A DNA stretch of 46,612 nucleotides from assembly GCA_005792545.1 (NCBI GenBank), contig SXRM01000185.1, positions 1 to 46,612 of the forward strand, read 5' to 3'. The position numbers and the translations under genes were made by a program. Under the pieces are notes generated by a model that was not told the origin of the DNA, did no database searches, and saw only the letters and a list, made by a program, of their open reading frames with translations. Numbering within the stretch: position 1 is the stretch's first letter; each line of letters begins with the position of its first letter. Shown here piece by piece: positions 1 through 7,481 of the stretch. Source of the stretch: Pseudomonadota bacterium (lineage in GTDB: Bacteria; Myxococcota_A; UBA9042).

Positions 1-534
1 ATCGCGGTGATGCACGAGGGCGTGCTGCAGCAATGCGCCGCGCCGCAGACCATCTACAACGCGCCGGCCAATACCTATGTCGCGACCTTCATCGGGTCAC
101 CGGCGATGAACCTGCTGCCGGTGCGGGTCGAGCGACAGTCCGGCGGACTTCGCCTGTCCGGATCTGGTCTGGACCTGCGGGTGCAGGCCCGAGGCGACGC
201 GCCGGATGAACTCGTGGTGGGTGTTCGCCCGCAGGATTGGCGCCGCGCTGCGGACGGCGAAGCGTGCCACGCCCGCCTGCATGTCGAGGTCACCGAGCCG
301 CTGGGTGCCGAGACCAATGTGTTTGGCAACTTGGCGGACGCGCAGCCATCGACCGTCGCTGTGCCGGACGCGACGACGCGCCAGCGGCAGGCCAACGCGA
401 CCATCTGGCGTACCGACCCGGCAGACCCGGTGCGCGATGGCGAGGCTGTGGGCCTGCACGTGACGCGTTTGCACCTTTTCGATGCCGCTGGCCGGCGCTG
501 GCCAGTCAGTGGCGATCTGGGAGTGATTCAGTGA
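1..534 (+). CDS. malK: ABC transporter ATP-binding protein, MalK/UgpC type, C-terminal part
   Basis: The reading frame is open from the left edge, so only the last 177 residues are seen; the Walker motifs lie outside the window. The visible part begins just after the nucleotide-binding core with the stretch typical of MalK/UgpC proteins, Y-x-x-P-A-N-x-Y-V-A-x-F-I-G-S-P-x-M-N (residues about 20-38), followed by a TOBE-like regulatory region with V-G-V-R-P-Q-D near residue 75. It is the cytoplasmic ATPase of a CUT1 sugar importer. Its stop overlaps the GTG start of malE by four bases (GTGA), so it is the first visible gene of malK-malE-malF-malG. Assignment to the family is firm; the sugar is inferred from the neighbours. 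Confidence 0.9.
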   Translation: MAVMHEGVLQQCAAPQTIYNAPANTYVATFIGSPAMNLLPVRVERQSGGLRLSGSGLDLRVQARGDAPDELVVGVRPQDWRRAADGEACHARLHVEVTEPLGAETNVFGNLADAQPSTVAVPDATTRQRQANATIWRTDPADPVRDGEAVGLHVTRLHLFDAAGRRWPVSGDLGVIQ

Positions 535-1850
535 GATTGCTAGCCTTTTTCGCCCTTTTTCCGGTGTGCTTTGCCACTGGCTGTGGCAAGACTACACCGC
601 CAGCAGCGCCTGCACCTTCGTCCGCTGCCGCCGAGCAACCGGGCAAGCCCGCAGCCGTTGCCGCGCCCGCTGCGGCCTCTGCCACTGTGGCGCCGGAAAC
701 GCCCGATCCGCCGGGTCCGGTTACGCTCTGGCACAGCTACCGCGACGCCGAGCGCGCGGGGCTGGACGAGTTGGTCACCCACTGGAACAAGAACCACCCG
801 GCCGCGCAGATCGAAGCCCTGGCAGTGCCGGCCGACGCCATTATCGACAAGTTCCAGGTCGCGACGCCCAATGGCAACGGCCCGGATCTCATCATCTTTG
901 CGCACGACAAGATCGGCGTGTGGGCCAAAGACGGGCTTTTGGCGCCGATTGGCGAGGCTGCGACGCCGGACAAGCTCAAGCGCTTCCTGCCGCAAACGGT
1001 CAAGCCGCTGGTGTTTGACAAGGCGATCTACGGCTTGCCGTTGGCGTTCAAGTCGCTGGTGTTGTTCTACAACAAGAAGCTGGTCGCCGAGCCGCCCAAG
1101 ACACTCAATCAGCTGATCGAGGTCGCCAAAGGCTTTACCAAGCCCGACGCCGAGGCGTTTGGCCTGGCCTACGAAGCCGCAAACTTGTACTTCCACGCAC
1201 CTTTCTTGCTGGGTGCCGGCGGTGCCATCTTTGACGACTCGGGGCGGGTACCCAAGATCGACACGCCCGAAGCGGCCGTCGGCCTCGCCGTGGCGCGCGA
1301 CCTCTACAAAACCCACAAGATCCTGCCGCAAGGCTCGGTGTCGGGCTTTGTGATCACGGCGATGTTCAACGACGGCAAAGTGCCGTTCGTACTGCAGGGG
1401 CCGTGGTTCATGGGCGAGATCGACAAGGCCGTCCAGTGGGGCGTGGCGCTATTGCCTGAGCTTGAGCCCGGCAAGCCGCTGCGGCCGTTCCTCGGCTCTG
1501 AGGCGGTGATGCTGTCCAAGAAGGCCAAGAACGTGCCCGGCGCGCTGCGAATCATCGACTACCTGACCAGCGACGAGGCGGCGCTGACGCGGATGCAGAC
1601 CGGCAAGCAGATGGTCGCCAACGTCAAGCCGTACGAACTGCCCAGGTGGGCCGACGACCCGGTGGTCAAGGTGTTTCGCGCGCAAGCCGATATCGCCGTG
1701 CCAATGCCGGCGGCGGCCGAGATGGCGGCGGTGTGGAATCCGTACAACACCGCACTGCAAAAAGTCATCTACGGCGACGCCAAGGCGCTCGAAGCGCTGG
1801 CCGAGGCGCAAAAGCGCGCCGTCGAAGACATCGCCAAGATGCAAAAGTAG
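531..1850 (+). CDS. malE: maltose/oligosaccharide-binding lipoprotein, MalE-like
   Basis: Extracytoplasmic solute-binding protein of 439 residues. The start is GTG at 531, overlapping the malK stop; the frame is open further upstream, but only this start gives a signal sequence (hydrophobic residues 3-15 ending at C17, a plausible lipobox Cys). A Pro/Ala-rich linker (residues 20-60) precedes the binding fold. The segment G-P-D-L-I-I-F-A-H-D with following G-L-L-A-P-I, the L-x-Y-N-K-x-L motif and the Q-G-P-W-F segment match the layout of Escherichia coli MalE closely. It should deliver maltodextrin-like sugars to MalF/MalG. The ligand is inferred from overall resemblance, not from mapped binding residues. 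Confidence 0.88.
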   Translation: MRLLAFFALFPVCFATGCGKTTPPAAPAPSSAAAEQPGKPAAVAAPAAASATVAPETPDPPGPVTLWHSYRDAERAGLDELVTHWNKNHPAAQIEALAVPADAIIDKFQVATPNGNGPDLIIFAHDKIGVWAKDGLLAPIGEAATPDKLKRFLPQTVKPLVFDKAIYGLPLAFKSLVLFYNKKLVAEPPKTLNQLIEVAKGFTKPDAEAFGLAYEAANLYFHAPFLLGAGGAIFDDSGRVPKIDTPEAAVGLAVARDLYKTHKILPQGSVSGFVITAMFNDGKVPFVLQGPWFMGEIDKAVQWGVALLPELEPGKPLRPFLGSEAVMLSKKAKNVPGALRIIDYLTSDEAALTRMQTGKQMVANVKPYELPRWADDPVVKVFRAQADIAVPMPAAAEMAAVWNPYNTALQKVIYGDAKALEALAEAQKRAVEDIAKMQK

Positions 1851-1856
1851 GCCAAC

Positions 1857-3599
1857 GTGGCGCCGCAATTGCCTGGCCCTGATCCGCGATCGACCTTTGC
1901 CGCGCGTTGGCTGCTCGGCTGCGCGGTCGCGGGCGTGGTCGCCGCGGGCCTGGGCCTCGTCGAATCGGCACGCAGTGCCAGCAGTCTCGTCGTCGAGGCC
2001 ACCACTGTCGCCGACGCCGCAGCGCACACCTGGGCAACGCGGAGCGACGACAAGGCCGGGGCGCAAGCGCTGACGGGATTGTTGGCCGGCCACCCGGCTG
2101 CGGCAGAGCTGTTCGTCGTCGTCGAGGGCGGCGTGGACGAGTTCGGCATCTCGCGCGGTACTGCGCTCGCCTACGGCAAAGTGGCAGATGTCGATGCCAA
2201 GGCCTTGCTTGACCACGCCAAAACCGTGACGGCCGACGCGACGCGGGCCTTGGCCTCTGCGACGCCGATGACGGCGGAGGCGCTGCAACTGCACCTGCCC
2301 GACGGCCGGCTAGTCGTCGCTGCGCCGCTGCGCGAAGGTCCCAAGGGCAAGACGGTGTCGGGTGTTGCAGGCACGCTGATGAAGCCGCGTGCCGCCAGCG
2401 CGCTCAGGCCTTTGTGGCTGGCGGTGGTGCTTGCGGCGCTACTGGCTGGCGCGACTGCGGCGGCACGTAACCGCGCCCGACTGCTGTTCGACGCAGCGGC
2501 CATCGCGGGAATGGGCTTGCTGTGGTGGGTCTTGCAGCCCACTTTGGCGGCGCAACCGGCGTCTGGCATTGCGGTCCTAGGTGGCGACCTCCTGGTCCCC
2601 CATGCGGCGCCGAGCGCGGCCGAGCCGTTGACGATACTGCACGTGGCGGTAGGCGCTGCGCTCCTGGCTGTCGCGGGAGCTTGGGCAGCAACGCCGTTGG
2701 CGCGGGTGCTGGACGGCGCACGCAAAGACGTGGTGCCCTATCTGTACGTCGGCCCGGCCATGGCGGCGACCACCTTGCTGATATTCGTGCCATTCGCCGT
2801 CGGCGTCGGGCTGTCGTTCGTCGACAAGTCCGGCGCGTTCGTGGGCCTCGCGCATTATGCCGAGGTGCTGCAGTCCATCACCGACCCGAACAGCTCCACA
2901 CACTTTGGCCGCACGCTGGTGATGACAATCCTGTGGACGGTCGTCAATGTCGGTCTGCACGTCACGATCGGCCTCGGCCTGGCGCTGGTACTCAATCGGC
3001 CGCACTTGCGCGGCCGCGCGCTGTACCGCCTGCTGCTCATCGTACCGTGGGCGGTGCCGAGCTACATCACCGCGCTGACCTGGAAGTGGCTGTTCAACAC
3101 GCAGGCCGGTCCGCTCAACGCCATGCTGGTCGCGCTTGGCCAGGATCGCGTCGATTGGCTGGGGACCAGCCCTTGGACCAACTTCGCCGCCAACCTCGCG
3201 ACCAATGTCTGGCTCGGCTTCCCGTTCATGATGGTGATCTCGCTCGGCGCGCTGCAGAGCATCCCGAGCGAACTGTACGAGGCGGCCGACATGGACGGCG
3301 GCTCCGGCTGGCAGAAGTTTCGGCACATCACCCTGCCCTTGCTGCGCCCTGCTCTGTTCCCCGCCATCATCTTGGGCACCATCTGGACCTTCAACGCCTT
3401 CAACGTCATCTGGCTGGTCTCGGGCGGCGGTCCGGACCACCAGACCGACATTCTCATCACCGAGGCGTACTACACGTTCACTGTACTACGGCGAACCGGG
3501 CTGGCCGCGGCGTATAGCGTGCTCATCTTCCTGATGCTGCTGGGCTACACGCTGGTCACCAATCGGCTGACGCGCGCCACGCAAGCGGTTGGAGCCTGA
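1857..3599 (+). CDS. malF: sugar ABC transporter permease MalF-like, with extra N-terminal extracytoplasmic region
   Basis: Inner-membrane permease of 580 residues with a GTG start 6 bases after the malE stop. The C-terminal half (about 297-580) is the permease proper and carries the EAA loop (E-A-A-D-M-D-G-G at about 480, followed by the T-L-P-L-L-R-P helix) that contacts MalK. The N-terminal 290 residues are unusual: a transmembrane helix (about 17-36), an extracytoplasmic segment (about 37-180), then further hydrophobic helices at about 185-203, 208-228 and 260-280. E. coli MalF also has extra N-terminal helices and a large periplasmic P2 loop, but there the loop lies between helices 3 and 4; here the soluble part lies directly after helix 1 and looks more like a small sensor-type domain. 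Its role is unknown. Confidence 0.85.
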   Translation: MAPQLPGPDPRSTFAARWLLGCAVAGVVAAGLGLVESARSASSLVVEATTVADAAAHTWATRSDDKAGAQALTGLLAGHPAAAELFVVVEGGVDEFGISRGTALAYGKVADVDAKALLDHAKTVTADATRALASATPMTAEALQLHLPDGRLVVAAPLREGPKGKTVSGVAGTLMKPRAASALRPLWLAVVLAALLAGATAAARNRARLLFDAAAIAGMGLLWWVLQPTLAAQPASGIAVLGGDLLVPHAAPSAAEPLTILHVAVGAALLAVAGAWAATPLARVLDGARKDVVPYLYVGPAMAATTLLIFVPFAVGVGLSFVDKSGAFVGLAHYAEVLQSITDPNSSTHFGRTLVMTILWTVVNVGLHVTIGLGLALVLNRPHLRGRALYRLLLIVPWAVPSYITALTWKWLFNTQAGPLNAMLVALGQDRVDWLGTSPWTNFAANLATNVWLGFPFMMVISLGALQSIPSELYEAADMDGGSGWQKFRHITLPLLRPALFPAIILGTIWTFNAFNVIWLVSGGGPDHQTDILITEAYYTFTVLRRTGLAAAYSVLIFLMLLGYTLVTNRLTRATQAVGA

Positions 3600-3601
3600 C
3601 C

Positions 3602-4471
3602 ATGGCACACGGCGCGGACAACTCTGTCGCTCCCAAGGGCGCGCGCGCCTGGCTGCCGCACCTGTTGTTGGTGCCGGTGACGGCGCTGACGCTGTATCCC
3701 GTGGCGTACGTCGTCAAGCTGGCGCTGTCGGGCACCGCCGGAGTGTCGTCCTCGCCGTCGCCGTTGCCCGATCGCCTGGATTTCTCGGCGTTTGGCAAGG
3801 TGGTCGGAACGGCCGATGCCCAAGGCCAGTGGCTGTTTGGCCATCAACTGCTGAATTCGCTTGCCGTCTCGGCGATCACGACCATCGCCGGCATCGCGCT
3901 AGCCTGCACCGCTGCTTACGCGTTTGCGCGCTTCGAATTCCCCGGTCGGCGCGCCGGGTTGCTGGGCTTTCTGGCCACGCAGATGTTTCCGGGCATCCTG
4001 ACGCTGATTCCGCTGTATGTGCTCATCCAAAAACTTGGGCTGCTCGACTCGCTGTGGGGCCTCGTGCTGGTGTACTCGACCACCACGATTCCGTTCTGCA
4101 CCTGGACGCTCAAGGGCTACTTCGACACCTTGCCCAAGGAGATCGAAGAGTCCGCGCTCATCGATGGCGCCACCCGGCTGCAGATCTTCCTGCGGATCAT
4201 CCTGCCGCTGTCGGCTCCGGCGATCGCGGTCACGGCCCTGTTCTCGTTCATGTCGGCGTGGAACGAATTCGTGCTCGCCTACACGTTTCTGTCCAAAGAG
4301 GTCGCCTACACCATGCCGGTGATGATCCGCGGCTACGTCGGCGAAAAAGACGTCCAGTGGTCGCTGTTTGCTGCAAGTTCGCTCATTGTGTCGCTGCCGG
4401 TGATGGCGTTGTTCTACGCGGTGGAAAAGCACCTGGTCGGCGGTCTGACCGCTGGGGGCGTCAAGGGCTGA
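3602..4471 (+). CDS. malG: sugar ABC transporter permease, MalG-like
   Basis: Second inner-membrane permease of the importer, 289 residues, with ATG two bases after the malF stop. The EAA loop is E-S-A-L-I-D-G-A followed by L-R-I-I-L-P-L. The segment A-W-N-E-F and the C-terminal L-V-G-G-L-T-A-G-G-V-K-G are hallmarks of MalG. It pairs with MalF and binds MalK through the EAA loop. It is the last gene of the operon and converges on hemH; only 29 bases separate the two stops and no strong terminator hairpin is visible there. Confidence 0.9.
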   Translation: MAHGADNSVAPKGARAWLPHLLLVPVTALTLYPVAYVVKLALSGTAGVSSSPSPLPDRLDFSAFGKVVGTADAQGQWLFGHQLLNSLAVSAITTIAGIALACTAAYAFARFEFPGRRAGLLGFLATQMFPGILTLIPLYVLIQKLGLLDSLWGLVLVYSTTTIPFCTWTLKGYFDTLPKEIEESALIDGATRLQIFLRIILPLSAPAIAVTALFSFMSAWNEFVLAYTFLSKEVAYTMPVMIRGYVGEKDVQWSLFAASSLIVSLPVMALFYAVEKHLVGGLTAGGVKG

Positions 4472-4500
4472 CCAAGGCAGAGAACCAGATTGCTGCAGGC

Positions 4501-5568
4501 CTAGCCGGTGCCGCTTGTTGTCTGCTTGACCAGACTCGCCAAGCCGCGCACCCACACCGCGCTGGCGTTGAGCGACGGGCACAGCCGCAGCTCGCCACCG
4601 CCCGCCGCCCGAAAGTCCTCGCGGCCGCGCATGCCGACTTCTTCAAGCGTTTCCAGGCAATCGGCGACAAAGCTAGGCTCGACGACCAGCAAACGCTGCA
4701 CGCCCGCCTTGCCAAGCGATTCGATGACGTGGTCGGTATAAGGGCGGATCCACGGCGTGCGGCCCAGGCGCGACTGAAAGGCCGTAGTCACCTGCTGGGA
4801 GTCAAGACCCAGCGCTGCAGCTAGTGCCCGCGACGTCGCCATACACTGAGCGCGGTAGCAGTGCGCGTTGGCCGGGACGATCGCATCGCAGCAGGTCTGG
4901 GCGCGCAAGCAATGGCTGCCGGTGGTATCGGTGCGCGTGCAGTGCCGCTCTGGCACGCCATGGTACGACAACAGGACGTGATCGGGCGCGAAATCAGCGA
5001 TTTCGGCGCGGGCGCCTGCCACGACGGCGTCCAAATAGGCCGGCGACTGCCAGAACGGCGCCACGAACTTGAGCGACGGCACCACCCATCGCTGCGCGGC
5101 GTGGCTACACACGGCGGCAGCGGCCGAACCGTACGAAGCGGCCGCGTATTGCGGAAACAGCGGGACGACCACCACCTCGCTGACGCCGGCTGCCAGCAGG
5201 CGGTCCAGCGCCGCGGGAATCGACGGCTCGCCAAATTGCATGCCGAGCTCAACGAGATAGGCCGCCCCCACCGCGCTGTGGAGCTGGGTTCGCAGCCCAT
5301 GCACCAGGTCCAATCCGTTGGTCAGGAGCGGCGAGCCGCGCTCGGTCCAGATCTTGCGGTATGCGGCGGCGCTGCGGGCCGGGCGAAACGGCAGGATGAC
5401 CAGCTCCAGCAGCAGCCACCGCGCCAGCGGGTGCAAGTCGATGACACGCGGATCGCTCAAAAACTGGCGCAAGTAGCGCCGTACATCGCCGGTCGCCGTC
5501 GATTTGGGCGTGCCGGTGTTGACCAGCAGGACGCCGACCAGCGGCCGAAGAGGCTGCACCTCGATCAT
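4501..5568 (-). CDS. hemH: ferrochelatase with internal cysteine-rich insert
   Basis: Inserts iron into a porphyrin in haem synthesis (355 residues). The start is the ATG at 5568, which overlaps the TGA of the upstream VOC gene (TGATG); the longer upstream extension is not protein-like. The N-terminus has the L-L-V-N-T-G-T-P motif, the catalytic His lies in S-Y-H-G-V-P-E (H203), and the conserved acidic stretch L-E-T-L-E-E lies near residue 306. Directly after the His motif is an insert with six cysteines (C210, C220, C226, C227, C237, C242). Established knowledge: Myxococcus xanthus ferrochelatase belongs to a class with an internal cysteine segment binding [2Fe-2S], and this gene fits that pattern. 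Haem supply is pertinent to the cytochrome island further right, though the two are not linked genetically. Confidence 0.92.
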   Translation of the reverse strand: MIEVQPLRPLVGVLLVNTGTPKSTATGDVRRYLRQFLSDPRVIDLHPLARWLLLELVILPFRPARSAAAYRKIWTERGSPLLTNGLDLVHGLRTQLHSAVGAAYLVELGMQFGEPSIPAALDRLLAAGVSEVVVVPLFPQYAAASYGSAAAAVCSHAAQRWVVPSLKFVAPFWQSPAYLDAVVAGARAEIADFAPDHVLLSYHGVPERHCTRTDTTGSHCLRAQTCCDAIVPANAHCYRAQCMATSRALAAALGLDSQQVTTAFQSRLGRTPWIRPYTDHVIESLGKAGVQRLLVVEPSFVADCLETLEEVGMRGREDFRAAGGGELRLCPSLNASAVWVRGLASLVKQTTSGTG

Positions 5569-5954
5569 CACTCTGCGGGCGGCTGCCAAAGCTCGAGCTT
5601 GTTGCCTTCCAAGTCCCAAGCCCAGCCGAATTTGCCGTACTCACTCGACTCGACTTTGTCGTCGACCCGTACGCCGCGTCCGATGAGCCACGCGCGCATG
5701 GCGTCCAGGTCCGCGACCCGCCAGTTGATCATCACTTGCTGGGCGCGGTCGAAATAGTCGCTCTCGGCCTTGAACATCGAAAACACCGTCATGTCGCCGT
5801 CTTTGGCGATGAGCGCGGTGCCGTGCCATCCCGGATCGATCGCAATGCCAAGGTTGTCGGCATACCAGCGGCCCAAGGCCGCCGGGTCGCGCGCGCGGAC
5901 GAACACGCCGCCGACGCCCAAAACGCCGGGGCTAGTGCCTGAACTGTCTGCCAT
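5568..5954 (-). CDS. VOC-family (glyoxalase/dioxygenase-fold) protein
   Basis: Small cytoplasmic protein of 128 residues. Residues about 14-30 hold the opening strand and helix typical of the fold (F-V-R-A-R-D-P-A-A-L followed by W-Y-A-D-N-L-G), and the end has W-D-L-E-G-N-K-L-E-L-W, the usual last strand with a metal-position Glu. Two beta-alpha-beta-beta-beta halves fit the length. The substrate cannot be told: members include glyoxalases, dioxygenases and antibiotic-binding proteins. It shares a TGATG stop/start overlap with hemH and is therefore probably co-transcribed and coupled with it. Confidence 0.85.
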   Translation of the reverse strand: MADSSGTSPGVLGVGGVFVRARDPAALGRWYADNLGIAIDPGWHGTALIAKDGDMTVFSMFKAESDYFDRAQQVMINWRVADLDAMRAWLIGRGVRVDDKVESSEYGKFGWAWDLEGNKLELWQPPAE

Positions 5955-5979
5955 TGCCCTGCCCCCGGCGCTTTTCGCG

Positions 5980-7473
5980 CTACTTCTTCTTCTTCTTTTG
6001 CAGTGCCGCCTCGATGCGGTCGCACAAGGTCTCCAAGACCTTGAGGCGGGCGGTGTATTTATCCTCGGCGGCGACCAAAGTCCACGGCGCGATCTCGGTG
6101 CTGGTCCGATCGACCATGTCGCAGACAGCCATGGTGTAGGCGTCCCACTTGTCGCGGTTGCGCCAGTCCTCGTCGGTGATCTTGAAGCGCTTGAACTGCG
6201 ACGACTGCCGCTCGGTAAAGCGAGCCAACTGCTCGTCTTTGCTGACCTGCAGCCAGAACTTGCACACGATCATGTTGTTTTCGTGCATCTGCTCTTCAAA
6301 GTCGTTGATCTCACTATACGCGCGCAGCCAGTCAGCGTCGCCGCAGAAGCCCTCGACCCGCTCGACCAGCACGCGGCCGTACCAGCTGCGGTCGAAGATC
6401 GCCGTGCGACCGCGACCAGGCAGCCGCCGCCAGAAGCGCCACAGGTAGGGTTGCAGGCGCTCTTCCTCGGTTGGCGCCGCGACCGGCACGATGTCGTAGT
6501 GGCGTGCGTCGAGCGCGGCGGTGATGCGGCGGATCGCGCCGCCCTTGCCGGCGGCGTCCGAACCCTCAAATACCGCGACCACGCTCTTGCCCGCGAACCG
6601 CGGATGACGAACTGCGAGGGCGAGACGACCCTGAAGCTCCTCCAAGCGCGCTTCGTACTCGGACTTCTCTGTGCGTTGCGCCAGATCCAGTGTATCGAGG
6701 ATGTTGCGCGCGTCGATCGGCCGGACGGGCGGTGCAGCCAGCGCACTGTGGATGGCCGACGGGTTGTCGAGGCGCACGCGCAAAGCGCCCAGCAGCGTCT
6801 TGGCGACGGTCAGGCTGCGGTAGCGGGCATCGGCACCCTCGACGATGATCCACGGCGCATGCGCCATGTCGGTCTCGCGAACCGCCTTGGCCGAGACTGC
6901 GCGAAAGTCGTCATAGCGCTTGAAGTTGTGCCAGTCCTGGTCGGTCACACGCCAGCGGGTGCGCGGATTCGACTCGAGCTTTTGCAGGCGCTTCTTTTGG
7001 GCCTTCTTGCTCAGGTGGAACCAGAACTTGAGCAGCAGAATCCCTTCGTCGGCGAGCATGCGCTCAAAGCGGTTGATGCGCTCGACTTCGAGGTCAAACT
7101 CGGGGTCGCTGAGATTGCCGAGCGCGCGGCCGACAACGGGGCCGGTGTACCAACTGCCGAAAAGAATGCCGATCTTGCCCCGCGGCGGCAGCGCCCGCCA
7201 GAACCGCCACATGTTGGGCCGCGCCAGTTCTTCGTCGCTCGGCGCGCCAAAGGCGTGGGTCTCGACGTGGCGCGGATCCATCCATTCGTTCAGCAGGTTG
7301 ACCGTCTCGCCCTTGCCGGCGCCGTCGACGCCGGCGATCAGCACCACCGTGGCGAATTTGCGCGCCTGCTTGAGATCGAATTGCGCGTCCAGCAACGCTG
7401 AGCGCAGCGTCGGCAGCTCGGCAGCGTAGGTCTCTTTGTCGATGACATGACCCACTTCGGCGGTTTCGAACAT
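5980..7473 (-). CDS. pap: polyphosphate:AMP phosphotransferase (two-domain PPK2)
   Basis: Cytoplasmic enzyme of 497 residues with two fused PPK2 domains; two-domain members use polyphosphate to convert AMP to ADP. The start is taken at ATG 7473 (M-F-E-T); the frame extends 13 codons further without family resemblance. Domain 1 has a Walker A G-V-D-G-A-G-K-G (about 48-55) but its second motif reads F-G-S-W-Y instead of F-D-R-S-W-Y. Domain 2 has G-S-D-A-A-G-K-G-G (about 304-312) and an intact F-D-R-S-W-Y-G-R. This matches the known pattern in which the C-terminal domain is the catalytic one. The gene ends in a run of lysines. It probably serves nucleotide recovery from stored polyphosphate. Confidence 0.9.
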   Translation of the reverse strand: MFETAEVGHVIDKETYAAELPTLRSALLDAQFDLKQARKFATVVLIAGVDGAGKGETVNLLNEWMDPRHVETHAFGAPSDEELARPNMWRFWRALPPRGKIGILFGSWYTGPVVGRALGNLSDPEFDLEVERINRFERMLADEGILLLKFWFHLSKKAQKKRLQKLESNPRTRWRVTDQDWHNFKRYDDFRAVSAKAVRETDMAHAPWIIVEGADARYRSLTVAKTLLGALRVRLDNPSAIHSALAAPPVRPIDARNILDTLDLAQRTEKSEYEARLEELQGRLALAVRHPRFAGKSVVAVFEGSDAAGKGGAIRRITAALDARHYDIVPVAAPTEEERLQPYLWRFWRRLPGRGRTAIFDRSWYGRVLVERVEGFCGDADWLRAYSEINDFEEQMHENNMIVCKFWLQVSKDEQLARFTERQSSQFKRFKITDEDWRNRDKWDAYTMAVCDMVDRTSTEIAPWTLVAAEDKYTARLKVLETLCDRIEAALQKKKKK

Positions 7474-7481
7474 CGGGCACC

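Noticed and set aside
237..530. Upstream extension of malE beyond the GTG at 531
   Set aside because: It overlaps malK in another frame and has no signal sequence; the GTG overlapping the malK stop gives a normal lipoprotein signal.
7150..7175. TGCCGAAAAGAATGCCGAT in the pap gene
   Set aside because: The two halves are direct, not inverted, repeats, in coding sequence without a promoter nearby.
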